From the NCBI GenBank assembly GCA_035478255.1, contig DATIJV010000059.1, positions 1-6,717 on the forward strand: a stretch of 6,717 nucleotides of DNA, read 5' to 3'. The position numbers were made by a program, and so were the translations under genes. This stretch comes from DATIJJ01 sp035478255 (lineage in GTDB: Bacteria > Pseudomonadota > Gammaproteobacteria > DSM-16500). This document shows positions 6,647 through 6,717 of the stretch, one piece after another (the first letter of the stretch is position 1; every line of letters begins with the position of its first letter). The notes under the pieces were generated by a model. That model saw only the letters and a list, made by a program, of their open reading frames with translations. It did no database searches and had not been told where the DNA came from.

Positions 6647-6685
6647 GTAGCGCTAAATTCGCAAAGAGCGCGAATTAAGCGCTAC
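6647..6685. other. Hairpin nested in the right arm of the MITE-like element
   Basis: GTAGCGCT (6647-6654) pairs perfectly with AGCGCTAC (6678-6685). After one A/A mismatch AATTCGC (6656-6662) pairs with GCGAATT (6670-6676) around the loop AAAGAGC. It has the same shape as the left-arm hairpin but different outer-stem bases. Confidence 0.75.
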
Positions 6686-6717
6686 TAAATTCCGGGATGA
6701 CAGAGCTGTTAATGTCA

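Larger units (their letters stand above)
6540..6706. mobile_element. 157-base palindromic MITE-like element with target duplication
   Basis: The element proper is 6545-6701. Its ends are perfect 16-base inverted repeats, GTCATCCCGGAATTTA (6545-6560) and its complement (6686-6701). It is flanked directly by AGAGC on both sides (6540-6544 and 6702-6706), a 5-base target-site duplication. The two 70-base arms pair almost throughout (58 of 70 positions), with a 17-base centre (6615-6631). There is no reading frame of note inside, so it must have been moved by a transposase encoded elsewhere. I cannot assign the parent family. Small palindromic repeats of REP/BIME type are an alternative, but the target duplication favours a MITE. 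Confidence 0.8.

Noticed and set aside
6545..6701. Integron attC site
   Set aside because: The ends are GTCATCCCGG and its complement, without paired attC core sites, and there is no integrase or cassette array.
1..6717. CRISPR array, tRNA, rRNA or transposase gene
   Set aside because: No regularly spaced repeats, no recognisable tRNA or rRNA sequence, and no frame resembling a transposase was found.

Overview
The window looks like a piece of a moderately AT-rich gammaproteobacterial chromosome, most likely from the order Legionellales (Coxiella/Legionella/Aquicella/Rickettsiella-like). The case rests on three things: a very E. coli-like Fis, a DotU(IcmH)-IcmF pair of the kind used by Dot/Icm type IVB secretion systems, and a following coiled-coil protein that looks like an effector. 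Genus cannot be fixed from this sequence alone.

Layout, left to right. Positions 1-222 hold no gene. They contain a palindromic, purine-rich dispersed repeat (25-76) and a promoter with a strong -10 box and a perfect palindrome. Then come fis (223-528) and a textbook intrinsic terminator (550-574), which closes fis as its own transcription unit. A second promoter region leads into dotU/icmH (644-1522), which overlaps icmF/tssM-like (1503-4862) by 20 bases; the two are surely co-translated. After a 96-base gap with its own -10 box and good Shine-Dalgarno comes a 495-residue protein (4959-6446). It has a HAD-phosphatase-like N-terminus with degraded catalytic motifs, three diverged ~50-residue helical repeats and a Ser/Ala/Pro-rich tail. 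The last 271 bases hold no gene. They carry a second, inverted copy of the dispersed repeat (6453-6508) and a 157-base palindromic element (6545-6701) with 16-base perfect terminal inverted repeats and a 5-base target duplication, so it is probably a MITE.

How the genes may work together. DotU and IcmF are inner-membrane partners that stabilise and position the secretion machine. Fis is a nucleoid protein that in Legionella also represses effector genes. The last gene could be a secreted substrate or accessory of the same system, but only its position and architecture suggest this. No other dot/icm or T6SS gene is present.

The most novel signals are non-coding: the first repeat copy combines a hairpin with a perfect purine mirror repeat (a triplex-type design), and the 3' element has arms that differ only at two hexamers which still pair within each arm. 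The degenerate HAD plus triple-repeat protein is the main coding novelty.
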